NCBI GenBank assembly: GCA_002482775.1
Contig: DLGQ01000012.1
Location: 27,211-69,424, forward strand
From: Flavobacteriales bacterium UBA7690
Lineage (GTDB): Bacteria; Bacteroidota; Bacteroidia; Flavobacteriales_F; PHOS-HE28
Length of the DNA stretch: 42,214 bases
Direction of reading: 5' to 3'
In this document: positions 16,049 to 25,549 of the stretch, piece after piece
Layout of the letters: every line of letters begins with the position of its first letter
Numbering within the stretch: position 1 is the first letter of the stretch
Program-made: the position numbers and the translations under genes
The notes under the pieces: generated by a model
What the model saw: the letters and a program-made list of their open reading frames with translations, nothing else
Database searches by the model: none
What the model was told of the DNA's origin: nothing

Positions 16049-16831
16049 TCACCACGTGCTGAAGCGGATCGTGCGCTGCACCCCCTTCGTACGCACTTGT
16101 GCGAAGTAGGCCCCACTGGGCTTTCCGTTCAGGTCCAGCTTCACGGTCGTGGCGCTGGTGTGTTCCAGCGTTAGGGGCAGTCGCCTTCCCGTAAGGTCGA
16201 AGAGTTGCAGATCATTGATCGGTTCCTGTCCAGCTGAAATGAAGAGCGTGCGTTGCTCCAGGTCCATGTAATGCTGGATGTTCGTCGACGCAGATGCAGG
16301 AACGGCCATGGCGAGATCCAATTGGAGGCCATCGAAATAGGCGGGTACCAGCAGTGCTGGCCCTCCGATGGAACCGGCGGAAAGTACCACCACGGCATCT
16401 TCACCGTCGTCCACTTCAACGGTATCCACGATCTCGATGAACGTCCAATCGTTGAACTGCCCACCGGCCAGGTCATCCACCTCGATGATGCCGTCGTTCG
16501 TGCGGCCGATCCCGATGTAGCCACCCATGCATGGTTCCTCGCCGTTGCAGCGGACCCATGCGCCCAGGAGGTAGCGCGCGCCGTTCTGTGCGTCGGGTAT
16601 CGGTTGGTAGAGGTAGTTCGGGAAGCACCCTTTGAAATGGCCGGGTGCGAGGGAGGCGTGCCATGAACCACCGCCAGGAGATCCTCCCGTGCCGGCTCCG
16701 GGCTCTTGGCATGTCGACGTCCACCCATCCGTGGAGAATGCGCCATCCTGCTCGAAACTTCCATTGGTGAGTTGTGCTTGGCTGGCGAAACAGCTGAAAA
16801 GACCGAGGAGAAGGGTAGTGGTATGTCTCAT
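16049..16831 (-). CDS. Secreted jelly-roll protein with T9SS type A sorting domain
   Basis: Predicted 260 residues from the ATG at 16831, which gives a signal peptide (MRHTTTLLLGLFSCFASQAQ); the longer frame adds seven unneeded residues. The mature part opens LTNGSFEQDGAFSTDGW, a jelly-roll / carbohydrate-binding-like start, and has a Gly-rich loop near residues 45-58. It includes IYLYQPIPD-like strands (NYLYQPIPDAQNGARYLLGAWVR reads as two strands) and AYFDGLQLDL near residue 175. Residues about 190-260 are a type A sorting domain (LFISAGQEPINDLQLFDLTG, LNGKPSGAYFAQVRT, QRTIRFSTW). It is convergent with hutH with only a two-base gap, so the two 3' ends must overlap in their transcripts. The function is unknown; glycan binding is inferred from the fold only. 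Confidence 0.82.
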   Translation of the reverse strand: MRHTTTLLLGLFSCFASQAQLTNGSFEQDGAFSTDGWTSTCQEPGAGTGGSPGGGSWHASLAPGHFKGCFPNYLYQPIPDAQNGARYLLGAWVRCNGEEPCMGGYIGIGRTNDGIIEVDDLAGGQFNDWTFIEIVDTVEVDDGEDAVVVLSAGSIGGPALLVPAYFDGLQLDLAMAVPASASTNIQHYMDLEQRTLFISAGQEPINDLQLFDLTGRRLPLTLEHTSATTVKLDLNGKPSGAYFAQVRTKGVQRTIRFSTW

Positions 16832-16943
16832 GACGTTCGGCTTTACAGACAAGACAGCTCCAGCACTTGGAATGATGCCTTGGGGGTCGAACTCTTCGCA
16901 CCTGATGTGCGATTAGCCTTGCACTGTGCATCTTCGCAGCACA

Positions 16944-17684
16944 ATGGAAGACCTCTTCACCATCGGATCCCTCGTAAGCCTGCTCACGCTCACCGTACTG
17001 GAGATCGTGTTGGGCATCGACAACGTCATCTTCGTCAGCATCATCCTCGGGCGCATGCCGGAGAAGGATCGCTTGAAGGCAAGGCGGCTCTGGATGGTGT
17101 TGGGCATTGCGCTGCGGTGTGCGCTGCTTGTAGCATTGGGCTGGTTGGTGGCCAATGGCGAGAATGAACTTTTCAGCGTGGCCGGGTATCCCTTCAACCT
17201 GCGCAACCTGATCATGTTCTTCGGCGGGCTCTTCCTGCTGTACAAAGCGGTGAAGGAGATCCACCACAAACTGGAAGGGGAGGAGACCGATCCCACGGCG
17301 AAGACCAAGGCCAGCACGTTCGGTGCGTTGATGACGCAGATCGTCCTGGTGGATGCCGTGTTCTCGTTCGACAGCATCGTCACCGCCATCGGCCTGGCCA
17401 AACACATCGAGATCATGATGATGGCCGTGATCATCGCCATGGTCGTGATGTTCTTCTTCGCCAACAACATCAGCGGCTTCATCGAGAAGCATCCGGCGTT
17501 GAAAATGTTGGCGCTGTCCTTCTTGGTGATGGTGGGCTTCATGTTGTTCTTCGAAGGACTTGAACCCATCCACGGATCGCACATCCCGAAGGGCTACGCG
17601 TATGTGGCCATGGCCTTCAGTTTCGCCGTGGAACTGCTGAACATGAGCGCGCGCAAGAAGCACGTGGTGAAGCTGAACCGCTGA
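16944..17684 (+). CDS. TerC-family integral membrane protein
   Basis: Predicted 246 residues with about seven membrane segments. TerC-family signatures are LTVLEIVLGIDNVIFVSIILGRMP (E20 and D26 within the first helix), a soluble loop at 105-122, and TQIVLVDAVFSFDSIVTAIGL (D137 and D143), the paired acidic motifs thought to handle metal ions. It ends with basic KKHVVKLNR on the cytoplasmic side. Members include tellurite-resistance TerC and manganese exporters such as YceF/YkoY; which applies here cannot be told from sequence. The ATG at 16944 is chosen over 16926 because a weak CATCTTCG element at 16929-16936 lies between them and the protein then begins directly with a membrane segment. The alpha/beta hydrolase gene follows after three bases. 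Confidence 0.9.
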   Translation: MEDLFTIGSLVSLLTLTVLEIVLGIDNVIFVSIILGRMPEKDRLKARRLWMVLGIALRCALLVALGWLVANGENELFSVAGYPFNLRNLIMFFGGLFLLYKAVKEIHHKLEGEETDPTAKTKASTFGALMTQIVLVDAVFSFDSIVTAIGLAKHIEIMMMAVIIAMVVMFFFANNISGFIEKHPALKMLALSFLVMVGFMLFFEGLEPIHGSHIPKGYAYVAMAFSFAVELLNMSARKKHVVKLNR

Positions 17685-17687
17685 GTT

Positions 17688-18350
17688 TTGGACTTGTACC
17701 TGATCCCCGGCCTTGGTGCGGACAAACGGCTGTTCGCGAAGCTCGATCTGGGCGATCACGACCTGCATTTCCTGGAGTGGCCTTCCATGCCGTTGGAAAG
17801 TACGCTCGTTGACTATGCACGTGTACTTGCTACGCGGATCGATGCGACCAAGCCGCACGTGTTGATCGGCGTGAGCATGGGTGGTATGGTGGCGCAAGAA
17901 CTAGCGGCGATCACGCACCCGCAGAAGGTGATCATCGTTTCCAGTTGGAAGGGGCCGAATGAAATGCCGCGCCACCTGAAGCTCCTGCGCGGCACACACC
18001 CGGAGCGGATCCTGACGGCGACCATCTTGAAACAGACGCTGCCATTTGCGCGGTGGCAGATGGGCGTGGAATCGCCTGAGGACGTCGCCCTGTTCAACGA
18101 TCTGATCACCGTGCATTCCGTGGATCAGTTGAAAGCGCAGATCAACGCGTGCATCACGTGGAACGGGCCATCGGAACCCGTGAAGGACCTCGTTCACATC
18201 CACGGCGACCAGGACCGCTTGATGCCCATCGGCCACGTCCACGACGCACATTGCATCCACGGCGGCTCGCATTTCATGGTCTTCAGCAAGGCCAAGGAAG
18301 TAGGGGAAGAAGTGAAGGCGGCCTTGCGGACCGCCTTCAACCCGAGCTGA
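17688..18350 (+). CDS. Small alpha/beta hydrolase
   Basis: Predicted 220 residues. The start is TTG at 17688, three bases after the TerC-family stop, so the pair is almost certainly one operon with coupled translation. The N-terminus MDLYLIPGLGADKRLF holds the oxyanion-loop region. The nucleophile elbow is GVSMGG with S63; D176 (HGDQDRLMP) and H195 (HGGSHF) complete a plausible catalytic triad. There is no signal peptide, so it is cytoplasmic. Similar short hydrolases are common in Bacteroidota and mostly uncharacterised; the substrate is unknown. The run GAGTTTTG just before the TTG resembles the -7 promoter element and could give separate expression. Confidence 0.85.
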   Translation: MDLYLIPGLGADKRLFAKLDLGDHDLHFLEWPSMPLESTLVDYARVLATRIDATKPHVLIGVSMGGMVAQELAAITHPQKVIIVSSWKGPNEMPRHLKLLRGTHPERILTATILKQTLPFARWQMGVESPEDVALFNDLITVHSVDQLKAQINACITWNGPSEPVKDLVHIHGDQDRLMPIGHVHDAHCIHGGSHFMVFSKAKEVGEEVKAALRTAFNPS

Positions 18351-18361
18351 ACGCTCGTTGA

Positions 18362-19231
18362 TCAGTTCTTCGCCAGTTTGAATACGATCGGCAGTGCGTA
18401 GCGCACGTTCGCTTCCTGCTGTTTGAACTTTCCGGGGATCCATTTGATCATCGCCTTCACCACACGGACGGCCTCGGCATCGATGGTGGGACTCACACCT
18501 TGCAGCACGCTCACATCCGTCACCGAACCATCGGTGCGCACGATGAATCCGACGGTCACACGGCCTTCGTTGCGCGCGGTGATATCGATCTCCGGATAGC
18601 GGATGGAACGGCTTAGGTATGCGCCTAGTGCTTTCTCGCCACCGGGGTATTCGGGGTTCTTATCCAACTCCCATGGGCTATACACTCCGGTGCTACCGGT
18701 TTCTCCGCCGGTCTCGCCACCGCTAGGGGTCGGCAGCTTTCCGGGATCACCACCCGTACCGGGGTTGGGGTCGGGCTTGGGTCCTGGATCCACGGCGGCG
18801 GTATCGATCGGGGTTTTGTCCAAGGTGTCCACCGCAACCAAAGGCCCAGCACCTTGCACCGGGCCGCTCGGCTGCGGTGTGGCTGGTTTCGGTCCAGTAA
18901 GCGGATCCACTTTCGTGCGTGTTACCGGATTGATGATCTCCAGGATCCGATCATTGATCTCTACGATCCTCACCTGGTCTGGAACGATCACTTCACCACG
19001 GAAGAGCGTGGGAAGTAGCAGCGCGGTGCTGACCAGTCCCACCCCGATGAACATTGCGAGCACCATGGTACGCGGATGTTCCTGTCGCAGTTTGTACGCC
19101 CCATATTCCCGGTGTCGTCCGGCGAAGACCAATTCGTTGCGGTCGGGTGAGAGCACATTGTTCCAGCCGGTTCCGGTGGCGAGCAACGCGGTGACCAGCA
19201 GGAAGACGAGGATCAACAAGGTGGTGAACAT
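18362..19231 (-). CDS. TonB-family energy transducer
   Basis: Predicted 289 residues. The ATG at 19231 starts directly with a membrane segment (MFTTLLILVFLLVTALLA). A conserved cytoplasmic stretch follows (NELVFAGRHREYGAYKLRQEHP; YGAYKLR is a typical Bacteroidota TonB box), then a second membrane segment at about 57-75. Residues about 100-190 are the Pro/Gly/Thr-rich periplasmic spacer (KPDPNPGTGGDPGKLPTP). The C-terminal domain (about 200-289: YPGGEKALGAYLSRSIRYPE, GRVTVGFIVRTDGSVTDVSVL, AEAVRVVKAMIKWIPGK) is TonB_C, which contacts outer-membrane receptors. It should transmit proton-motive force from ExbB/ExbD, neither of which is here. It is convergent with the hydrolase gene (11-base gap). 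The upstream gap 19232-19450 (219 bases) holds a seven-C run and the next gene's promoter. Confidence 0.9.
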   Translation of the reverse strand: MFTTLLILVFLLVTALLATGTGWNNVLSPDRNELVFAGRHREYGAYKLRQEHPRTMVLAMFIGVGLVSTALLLPTLFRGEVIVPDQVRIVEINDRILEIINPVTRTKVDPLTGPKPATPQPSGPVQGAGPLVAVDTLDKTPIDTAAVDPGPKPDPNPGTGGDPGKLPTPSGGETGGETGSTGVYSPWELDKNPEYPGGEKALGAYLSRSIRYPEIDITARNEGRVTVGFIVRTDGSVTDVSVLQGVSPTIDAEAVRVVKAMIKWIPGKFKQQEANVRYALPIVFKLAKN

Positions 19232-19429
19232 GGTGCGGGGTTTGTTGGGTGAACGGCCTGTTCTCCTGCTGTGGTACACGCACCCCCCCGATCAGGTTCG
19301 ATCAACGAGGAACGGCATCCTTTTGGGAGGCATCGCAAGGCAACGATCGCCCCTTGGGTCACGTCTTCTTCACAACGAACTCGTTCGTATCCGGGGCGCT
19401 GTTGCCACTTTTCCCGCACGCTGGCCGGG

Positions 19430-19437
19430 TACTTTCG
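19430..19437 (+). promoter_or_regulatory. TACTTTCG -7 element before the giant PKD protein
   Basis: TACTTTCG lies 13 bases before the ATG at 19451. A TTG at 19402-19404 is a possible -33 partner about 25 bases upstream. It excludes the longer in-frame start at 19271. Confidence 0.5.
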
Positions 19438-19450
19438 TTCCCTTGAACCC

Positions 19451-22400
19451 ATGATGAACCTGCCTCGTTGGCCACTCGGCATCGCTATGGCCGCCCTTTT
19501 GGGTGCGCATGGTGGTGTCGTAGTTGCGCAGTGCAGTGCGGATATCACCACCACGGCCACCAGCACGTGCGCCGGTGTTGCGTTCAACCTGAATGGTACG
19601 GGAACGGGCAATACACCGCTCAACTACGCTTGGTCCGGCTCGCCCTATTTGAGCAGTACGACCACTGCGGCTACTTCGCTGAACTATCCTGTTCCGGTGA
19701 ACGCTGCCACGGTGGTGAACCTCACGCTCACCGTTACGGACGATGATGGATGTGTGGATACCGATGTGATCGCTGTTACGGTGAACCCCACGGCTAGTGC
19801 GGCATTGACCACCACTGGCCCCGAGCAGATAACCACCTTTGCAGGCCGCACGACCTTCAGTATTTGCGACCCGAGCGCATCATGGCCCTTCGCGTTCCAA
19901 GATCAAAGTGCTGCACTGCCCGGTGCCACATACACCATTAACTGGGGCGATGGCAGTCCAACTGAGAATCCTTCGCAAGGATGGGCGATCAACCACACTT
20001 ACGATCAAGGTTTGTATACGCTGACCTATACCGTGGTCCTTGGTGGTTGCACGAATACACGACTGTACACCGTCTTCTTAGGCACCAACCCAGGAGGTGG
20101 GATCAGTACCGATCCGAACACCACGATATGCACTGGAGGGACGTTGCCATTCTATTTGAATTCGGTTGCTGGAAATAGTCCGGGTACCACCTACCTCATC
20201 GACTTCGGCGATGGTCAGGATACTTTGTTACAACATCCGCCACCTGCGGTCATCGATCACACGTACACAGTTAGCTCGTGCGGTGTCGGCGGCGGGCAGT
20301 ACACGGTGTATTTCACTGCACAGAATCCCTGTGATGCAACACAAGGTCAGATCAGTCCGGTGCGTGTGAGCGAGACACCGCTGGCACAGTTCATCAGCAG
20401 CCCGAACGACACCGCATGTGTAGGATCCACCGTGACCTTCACCGATCAAAGCTTAGGTGCACAAGCTCCGAGTTGCCAACCCCCGAAACGCGTGTGGACC
20501 ATCGTGCCAGCTACCGGATGGTCCGTGGTCGCAGGTCCGTTAGGAAGTACGAATGGTAATCCCATCAATCCCACATTATGGACAACTGGAGCTACGGCAC
20601 TTGGAGTTTCCTTCACGGTACCGGGTACATATACGATCACGGACCTTACAGGTAATAGTTGCGGCGTGAACTCCTTGGATCGAACGGTCTGCATCGAAGG
20701 GCCACCACAACCAGCCTTCACACTAGCTCCCGCGCAAGGGTGTGCACCCTTCACCAGCACGGTGGACAATACCAGCACCAGCCCCAACAGTTGCCGCACC
20801 ACCTATCAATGGAACGTTGGAACGTCAGGTGGCGCCTGCGGAAGTGGCCCCGCTTGGAACTACACCGGTGGCACCAGTTCCAATAGTGCGGAACCACAGT
20901 TCCAATTCACCCAATCGGGAACGTATTCCATTCAACTGCAAGCCACCAATTCGTGCGGCACCTTCCAGCAGAGTGAAGTGGTGGTGGCCAGCGCTCCACC
21001 GCAAGTGGATGTGTTCGACCTGCCCGGCATCTGCGCCACGGAATGCGTGGATCCGGGTGCGATCGTGCAGGACTGCGGGGGCGACATCATCACCTATGAA
21101 TGGACCTTCCCCGGTGGCACGCCGAACACCGCGGATGTGTTGGATCCTGCGGCGGTCTGTTTCAATTCGGCCACCAGTGCGCCCATCTCGCTCACGGTCA
21201 CCAACTCCTGCGGATCGGCAACGGATGTTACGACCATCTCGGTAAGTGCGCTTCCGGCCATGCCCGTGATCTCCACCAACAGCCCGGTCTGCACTGGACA
21301 GATCCTCTCTCTTTCGGCGAACACCATTCCTGGACTGACATACCAGTGGACGGGCCCCAATGGCTTCACCAGCGATCAACCATCGGTGACGATCTCTGGC
21401 GTTACCGCGGTGAATGCAGGTACGTACAGCGTGGTCGCGATGAACGGGGGGTGCGAGGGACCTCCGGCGACGGTATCCGTACAAGTGATCCCTGCACCAA
21501 CCTTGACGGTGACCCCGCCGACCGATGCGATCTGCAACGGTGAAATGGCATCGTTCACCGTGAGCGGTGCGGGCAACTACCAGTGGTTCATCGGGTCCAC
21601 GCTCGTGGGCACCGGGCCGCTCTTCAATACCAGCCCGGCGATCAGCACCACCTACACGGTTTCCGGCGATCTGGGTGGATGCCCCGGTAGCGCAACAGTG
21701 CCCATCACCGTGTTCCCGGTAACGAATGTGAACGCAGGTGCGAACCAAACGCTTTGCGACCAGGCTATCGGTGTGCAACTGACCGGCTTTCCTGCACCAG
21801 GAACGTGGAGCGGGCCGAATGTGACAGCGGGAGGCTTGTTCACGCCGGTGCCCGATCAACTGGGCCCGGTAACGTTGACCTACACGCACGTGGATGGCAA
21901 CGGCTGCACGAACGACGATGACATGACGGTGACCGTACAGGACCTCACGCTCATTGCCAACGCGGGCAACGATACGGCCTTCTGCCAAGGCACCACCACG
22001 GTTACACTTCCAGCCACGCCGCTGGGCGGAACATGGGTAGGGGCAGGGCCTGGCGGGCAATTCACCCCGAGTGCCGTGGGCTCCACGGTGGTCACTTACA
22101 ACTACGGCACCGGCACCTGTGCCACGAGCGATCAGGTGAACGTGACGGTGCTCGCCGCGCCCACATTGAATTTGCCGGCGGACTTCGTGCGCTGCGCGGA
22201 TGCCGCAACTGTCGCTCTTGGCGGAACGCCACTTGGTGGAACTTGGAGCGGAACGGGTGTGAGCGGTCCGCCGTACGTGTTCGATCCATCTGGTGCAAGT
22301 GCTGGCCCGCATACATTGACCTACACCTACAGCGATGGCGCGGGGTGTACGTCCACCGGGACCATCACCGCAACGGTGAACGCATTGCCCGTGGTGAACG

Positions 22401-25400
22401 CAGGGAACGATGTCCAACTCTGCGACCAACCGATCCCGTTCCAGTTGACCGCCAGCCCGCTCGGAGGTACTTGGAGCGCAACAACGATGAACGTTACCGC
22501 ATCCGGTGTGATCACGCCGAACGGTGTGGGCACTGATGTGCTCACCTACGACTATGCCGACGGTGCAGGTTGTTCGGGTTCCGATCAGATCACCGTTACC
22601 GTGGTAGCGATCACCGAACCGGCATTCGCGGGGAACGATACGGCGGTATGTGTGGGCAGCGCTGATCTGCAACTGGTAGGAACGCCTGTTGGTGGAACAT
22701 GGAGCGGAGCTGGGGTTTCTAGCAGCGGTACGTTCAGTGCAGCTGCAGAAGGTTCGTTCACGCTCACCTATTCCTTCGGTTCAGCGACGTGTTTGTTGCA
22801 AGACCAGGTAACGGTGGTGGTGCATCCCTTGCCGGTGGTGGATGCAGGCGACCAGATCGCGACATGCCTCGATGGTGGACAACAAGTGCTTACGGCAACG
22901 CCTGCTGGCGGCACTTGGAGCGGTACCGGTGTGGATGCCGCAGGGAACTTCGATCCGCTGCTCGCGGTACCCGGCGGCAACACGGTGACGTACACCTACA
23001 CCGATCCTACAACGAGTTGCAGCAACAGCGACAATACACTGGTAACGGTGAATCCCTTGCCGTTAGCGGACTTCACGCACGACCCTGTCGCGTGCGCGGA
23101 TTTCGCCTTCCCATTCACCAACACCAGCACCGGAGGTAATACCTACGAATGGAGCTTCGGAGATGGCGGCAGTTCTTTCACGCAGTCGCCCGAACACATC
23201 TTCAACACCTCAGGCACCTTCGATATCCGCTTGATCGTGGAGACCGGTGCCGGGTGCCGCGATACGGCCTTCAGCAGCGTGGAGGTGTGGGATGTACCCG
23301 TCGCGGACATCGTGCTCAGCGCTGACACCGGTTGCGGTCCGTTGGAAGTGAGCTTCACCAACAACTCCACGGGCGAAGGCCTTTCGTACGCTTGGGAATT
23401 CGGTGGCCTCAACGGCTCTGCGGATCAAGCACCACCGCCGTTCACCTTTCCGCCCAACACCATTGAAGCGGTGACCTATGACGTGTCTCTTACCGTCACC
23501 AACGTGTGCGGGCAGGATGTAGCGACACGACAAGTCACCGTGATCCCACCGCCCACAGCGGAGTTCGGCCCCAACTTGAACGAGTATTGTTCCTTCACGG
23601 AGGTTCCTTTCGGCAACGCGAGCTATGGAGTGCCAACATCCATCGAATGGTTGTTCGGTGATGGCACCAGCAGCACGGATCCCGGTCCGGTGGTCACACA
23701 CGCGTATGAGGCCGGCGATGATCCGCTGTCGATCACCGTGGCGTTGATCGCGACCAACATCTGCGGCACCGATACGGCGTACCAGGACATCACCATCCTG
23801 CCCAACCAGGTCAACGCGTTCTTCAATGCGGATCCCGTGCAGGGTTGTTCGCCTGTTACCGTCAACCTCACGCAGTTCTCCGCAGGCGATACCACGTTCT
23901 ATTGGGATCTCGGCGATGGCAACGTGAGCAATGAACACGATCTCCAGTGGACCTACACGGAGCCCGGCACCTACACCATCGAACTCTTCGCGTACGGCTG
24001 CGGATTCGATAGTTACACGACCGACATCACCGTGTTCCCCGCGCCGGAAATGGCCTTCACCTTCACGCCGGCCACGGCTTGCGTTGGGGAGCCCTTCAGT
24101 TTCTTCAATGGTACGGCCGATGTTGGCGGGTTGAATTGGGACTTCGGCGATGGGAGCACGTCGCCATTGACCAACCCTGTTCACAGTTTCGCGGAGAGTG
24201 GAACGTACGATGTAACGCTCACTGCCACCTTGATCGGCACGGCATGTACTTCATCGATCACCCAGCAGGTCGTTGTGGAAGCAACGCCACAAGCATCCTT
24301 CATCCTTGATCCGGCAAGCGGTTGCATCGATCTGGAAGTGGAGTTCGAGAATACCAGCAATGGCGGCGATTTCAGCCAGTGGGACTTCGGCGATGGCAAC
24401 ACCTCTTCATTGGTGGATCCATTCCATACGTACAGCGTGGCGGGCACCTACTCCATCCAACTTGTTTCCGAGTCGCTCAACGGTTGCACGGATACAGCTA
24501 CCGCAGTGGTCGTAGCGCACCCATTACCTACAAGCGTGTTCACCCTTTCCATGAACGAGTCCTGCGGCCCGGAGACCACGGTGCAGACGGTGAACGGTTC
24601 GCAAGGTGCCATCGGCTATCAGTGGGATCTCGGCAATGGCACCACCTCCGAATTGAACCAACCCGCGATCATCTACGACGAGCCAGGCACCTTCACCGTA
24701 ACGTTGACCACCACCAACCAGTTCGGTTGTGAAGCGATTTCCGAAGCCATCTTCATCCAGTATCCTACACCGGTCGCTTCCTTCATCACCGAGCCGGAGC
24801 CTGGTTGTGAAGGGTATCCCATCAACTTCCTCAACACATCACAGAACGGCATCACCTTCGCGTGGACCTTCGGCGATGGTGCTACTTCGAACACGACCTT
24901 CCCGATGCATACGTACGAAGTCGCAGGTACCTACGATGTTGGCCTGATCGTGCAAGGCGAAGGCGGCTGCTCGGATACGTTGGAGACGCCAGAGGCGGTA
25001 CACATCCTTACAAGCCCGCTCGCTGCGTTCGCATACGATACGTTGGAGAGCATCACCCATGCGCTGCGATTCCGCAACGAGAGCGAAGGTGCCGTTTCCT
25101 ATCGCTGGGATTTCGATGATGGCGAGTTCTCCGAAGAGTTGCATCCCATGCATGTGTTCCCCTCCGATGGCGGTGGATTCGTGGTGTGCCTCGTGGCGGT
25201 CAACGAGCTGGGTTGCCCCGATACGCTGTGCATCGGGTTGAACATCCCCGGCGATCCGAATGTCTTCGTGCCGAACGCATTCACCCCCAACGAGGACACG
25301 CGTAACGACACGTTCCGCCCGATCCTGAATGGTTTCGTGGGGTGGAACTACCGGTTCATGGTCTTCGATCGGTGGGGAATGCCCGTGTACGATACACGTG

Positions 25401-25531
25401 ATCGTGCGGCGGCTTGGGACGGCACCAACAAAGGCCGGGAAGCACCTGTGGACGTGTACGTGTGGAAGGTCATCATGGAGCGCGATGGCGATGCGAAGGA
25501 CTTCATCGGCCACGTGACCTTGGTGCGCTGA
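19451..25531 (+). CDS. Giant PKD-repeat surface protein with T9SS type B (gliding motility-associated) C-terminus
   Basis: Predicted 2026 residues. A signal peptide (MMNLPRWPLGIAMAALLGA, cleaved near VVAQ) opens the protein. Residues about 30-750 hold beta-sandwich repeats, some clear PKD domains (INWGDGSP, IDFGDGQDT, YEWTFPGG). Residues about 750-1200 hold at least six units of about 75 residues sharing NAGxD, then P-x-GGTWSGxGV, then TLTYTY. From about 1210 to 1930 PKD domains return (YEWSFGDGG, IEWLFGDGT, FYWDLGDGN, LNWDFGDGS, SQWDFGDGN, FAWTFGDGA, YRWDFDDGE). The last 90 residues are the type B sorting domain (VFVPNAFTPNEDTRNDTF, MVFDRWGMPVYDT, AWDGTNKG, FIGHVTLVR). Known relatives act as adhesins or gliding-related surface proteins; that role is inferred here. 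Confidence 0.93.
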   Translation: MMNLPRWPLGIAMAALLGAHGGVVVAQCSADITTTATSTCAGVAFNLNGTGTGNTPLNYAWSGSPYLSSTTTAATSLNYPVPVNAATVVNLTLTVTDDDGCVDTDVIAVTVNPTASAALTTTGPEQITTFAGRTTFSICDPSASWPFAFQDQSAALPGATYTINWGDGSPTENPSQGWAINHTYDQGLYTLTYTVVLGGCTNTRLYTVFLGTNPGGGISTDPNTTICTGGTLPFYLNSVAGNSPGTTYLIDFGDGQDTLLQHPPPAVIDHTYTVSSCGVGGGQYTVYFTAQNPCDATQGQISPVRVSETPLAQFISSPNDTACVGSTVTFTDQSLGAQAPSCQPPKRVWTIVPATGWSVVAGPLGSTNGNPINPTLWTTGATALGVSFTVPGTYTITDLTGNSCGVNSLDRTVCIEGPPQPAFTLAPAQGCAPFTSTVDNTSTSPNSCRTTYQWNVGTSGGACGSGPAWNYTGGTSSNSAEPQFQFTQSGTYSIQLQATNSCGTFQQSEVVVASAPPQVDVFDLPGICATECVDPGAIVQDCGGDIITYEWTFPGGTPNTADVLDPAAVCFNSATSAPISLTVTNSCGSATDVTTISVSALPAMPVISTNSPVCTGQILSLSANTIPGLTYQWTGPNGFTSDQPSVTISGVTAVNAGTYSVVAMNGGCEGPPATVSVQVIPAPTLTVTPPTDAICNGEMASFTVSGAGNYQWFIGSTLVGTGPLFNTSPAISTTYTVSGDLGGCPGSATVPITVFPVTNVNAGANQTLCDQAIGVQLTGFPAPGTWSGPNVTAGGLFTPVPDQLGPVTLTYTHVDGNGCTNDDDMTVTVQDLTLIANAGNDTAFCQGTTTVTLPATPLGGTWVGAGPGGQFTPSAVGSTVVTYNYGTGTCATSDQVNVTVLAAPTLNLPADFVRCADAATVALGGTPLGGTWSGTGVSGPPYVFDPSGASAGPHTLTYTYSDGAGCTSTGTITATVNALPVVNAGNDVQLCDQPIPFQLTASPLGGTWSATTMNVTASGVITPNGVGTDVLTYDYADGAGCSGSDQITVTVVAITEPAFAGNDTAVCVGSADLQLVGTPVGGTWSGAGVSSSGTFSAAAEGSFTLTYSFGSATCLLQDQVTVVVHPLPVVDAGDQIATCLDGGQQVLTATPAGGTWSGTGVDAAGNFDPLLAVPGGNTVTYTYTDPTTSCSNSDNTLVTVNPLPLADFTHDPVACADFAFPFTNTSTGGNTYEWSFGDGGSSFTQSPEHIFNTSGTFDIRLIVETGAGCRDTAFSSVEVWDVPVADIVLSADTGCGPLEVSFTNNSTGEGLSYAWEFGGLNGSADQAPPPFTFPPNTIEAVTYDVSLTVTNVCGQDVATRQVTVIPPPTAEFGPNLNEYCSFTEVPFGNASYGVPTSIEWLFGDGTSSTDPGPVVTHAYEAGDDPLSITVALIATNICGTDTAYQDITILPNQVNAFFNADPVQGCSPVTVNLTQFSAGDTTFYWDLGDGNVSNEHDLQWTYTEPGTYTIELFAYGCGFDSYTTDITVFPAPEMAFTFTPATACVGEPFSFFNGTADVGGLNWDFGDGSTSPLTNPVHSFAESGTYDVTLTATLIGTACTSSITQQVVVEATPQASFILDPASGCIDLEVEFENTSNGGDFSQWDFGDGNTSSLVDPFHTYSVAGTYSIQLVSESLNGCTDTATAVVVAHPLPTSVFTLSMNESCGPETTVQTVNGSQGAIGYQWDLGNGTTSELNQPAIIYDEPGTFTVTLTTTNQFGCEAISEAIFIQYPTPVASFITEPEPGCEGYPINFLNTSQNGITFAWTFGDGATSNTTFPMHTYEVAGTYDVGLIVQGEGGCSDTLETPEAVHILTSPLAAFAYDTLESITHALRFRNESEGAVSYRWDFDDGEFSEELHPMHVFPSDGGGFVVCLVAVNELGCPDTLCIGLNIPGDPNVFVPNAFTPNEDTRNDTFRPILNGFVGWNYRFMVFDRWGMPVYDTRDRAAAWDGTNKGREAPVDVYVWKVIMERDGDAKDFIGHVTLVR

Positions 25532-25541
25532 TGCTTCCGGT

Positions 25542-25549
25542 TACTTTCG
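25542..25549 (+). promoter_or_regulatory. TACTTTCG promoter with TTG partner before the FAD oxidase
   Basis: TACTTTCG ends four bases before the ATG at 25554. TTG at 25520-25522 lies 19 bases upstream of it, the usual -33 to -7 spacing in Bacteroidota. This is the most complete promoter match in the window. The implied transcript start is at or within a few bases of the ATG. Confidence 0.55.

Noticed and set aside
16473..17897. 474-residue open frame on the minus strand crossing three genes
   Set aside because: It runs antisense through the TerC-family and hydrolase genes and overlaps the secreted protein in another frame; His/Asp-rich low-complexity translation.
19283..19289. Run of seven C upstream of the giant PKD gene, possible phase-variation tract
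   Set aside because: It is short, sits about 140 bases upstream of the promoter element, and is in neither a coding frame nor promoter spacing.
20825..22672. 615-residue open frame on the minus strand
   Set aside because: It is antisense to the PKD protein; Arg/His-rich with no recognisable domain.
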